The notes beneath the pieces were generated by a model. It had not been told where the DNA came from. It did no database searches and was given only the letters and a program-made list of their open reading frames with translations. The position numbers and the translations under genes were made by a program. DNA of 64,000 nucleotides, from the NCBI GenBank assembly GCA_050011315.1, contig JBEKJI010000008.1, positions 6,438-70,437 of the forward strand, read 5' to 3'. This DNA comes from Fen-549 sp050011315 (GTDB taxonomy: Bacteria; Actinomycetota; Thermoleophilia; Gaiellales; Gaiellaceae). This document shows, piece after piece, positions 63,761 to 64,000 of this stretch. Every line of letters begins with the position of its first letter. Position 1 is the stretch's first letter.

Positions 63761-64000
63761 ATGAAAGTGACCCGCCTGTCTTCTTCCGTTACCCGCAAGT
63801 CGCGTCTTGCCGCTGTCTGCTTGCTGGTGCTGGCCGGAGCCTCTGTGCTAATCGGCGCAGCCTCGGGCACCACCTCGAGCGCCAAGCTCTCGGCTCATCT
63901 GACCAGTAAGAGCTTCACGGCTTCCAAGGCGGGCTCGGTCAAGCTCGTCTGCAAGTTCACCGCCCCGAGCAAGCACTTCTCCTACCTGATCACCCGCAAG
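63761..64000 (+). CDS. secreted paralogue of the 61076-63577 protein, N-terminal part (3' end outside window)
   Basis: 80 residues are visible from ATG 63761 after CGGAGGT. The start MKVTRLSSSVTRKSRLAAVC with hydrophobic core LLVLAGASVLIGAASG is a signal peptide. The mature start AKLSAHLTSKSFTASKAGSV matches the upstream paralogue almost residue for residue (AHLTRTSFTASQAGSVKLVC). The single cysteine in VKLVCKF is conserved. Downstream domains cannot be seen; Ig-like and propeller repeats are expected by analogy. Confidence 0.85.
   Translation, partial: MKVTRLSSSVTRKSRLAAVCLLVLAGASVLIGAASGTTSSAKLSAHLTSKSFTASKAGSVKLVCKFTAPSKHFSYLITRK

Overview
The window is chromosomal DNA of a high-GC actinobacterium, most likely a member of the class Thermoleophilia (Solirubrobacterales or Gaiellales). 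Evidence: a class II DAHP synthase, ThyX, a perfect actinobacterial SOS box (CGAAC-N4-GTTCG) in front of lexA, a collagen-like exported protein of the KQIKPSVLKQLKG...GPAG type, secreted RCC1 and Ig-like proteins, and frequent GTG/TTG starts. No phage, CRISPR array or complete insertion sequence is visible.

Layout. 0-9 kb: the end of a TolB-like propeller protein, a PfkB kinase, DAHP synthase, a YjbQ-like protein, ThyX, PlsY and a large exported calcium-repeat protein. 9-11 kb: the classic rpsF-ssb-rpsR-rplI operon. 11-17.4 kb: cupin, CGNR and VOC proteins, two site-2 proteases, a LOG-family protein, and a local duplication that made a chimeric ORF and a pair of secreted paralogues. 17.5-26 kb: methylmalonyl-CoA mutase large subunit, GH5 glycosidase, glycosyltransferase, secG, tRNA-Leu(GAG), GNAT, lexA, RNase P RNA and a divergent NarL-type two-component pair. 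26.5-32.8 kb: deacetylase family protein, topoisomerase III, a principal-type sigma factor and an oligopeptide-binding lipoprotein. 33.2-36.2 kb: a clearly lower-GC segment with a LuxR-type regulator next to it, a 25-residue hydrophobic peptide gene, an HD-GYP protein and the C-terminal half of a MalT-like regulator. 38-50 kb: PimA-like glycosyltransferase and flippase, coiled-coil membrane protein, aminotransferase, cation/proton antiporter, proline dehydrogenase with a class III aminotransferase, and a four-gene minus-strand operon. 50-64 kb: LemA/HtpX, a CDF transporter with three C-terminal dimerisation-like repeats, murI-rph-mgtC-rdgB, and tandem secreted paralogues.

Two dispersed intergenic repeat families stand out. 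Family 1 is a MITE-like element of about 160 bp with GRGCCTRTCCCG-type terminal inverted repeats. It has four full copies and four internally deleted or truncated ones, mostly bordered by TA. Because TA is rare in this genome except in stop codons, the element often abuts gene ends, and its terminal G completes a TAG stop. Family 2 has three copies between 47.9 and 59.6 kb. It carries a conserved promoter-like block (ACAT ... TACCGT) followed by a G-quadruplex-like GGGTGGG tract, and could be an undescribed small-RNA or leader family.

Other unusual points are two intact genes whose best-supported start codons are GTC and GTT behind strong Shine-Dalgarno sequences, a composition break inside the MalT-like gene, a YjbQ-like protein without the family HTT motif, and an inverted repeat between the divergent histidine kinase and response regulator genes. 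All functional assignments rest on motif and family recognition by eye; no database search was run.
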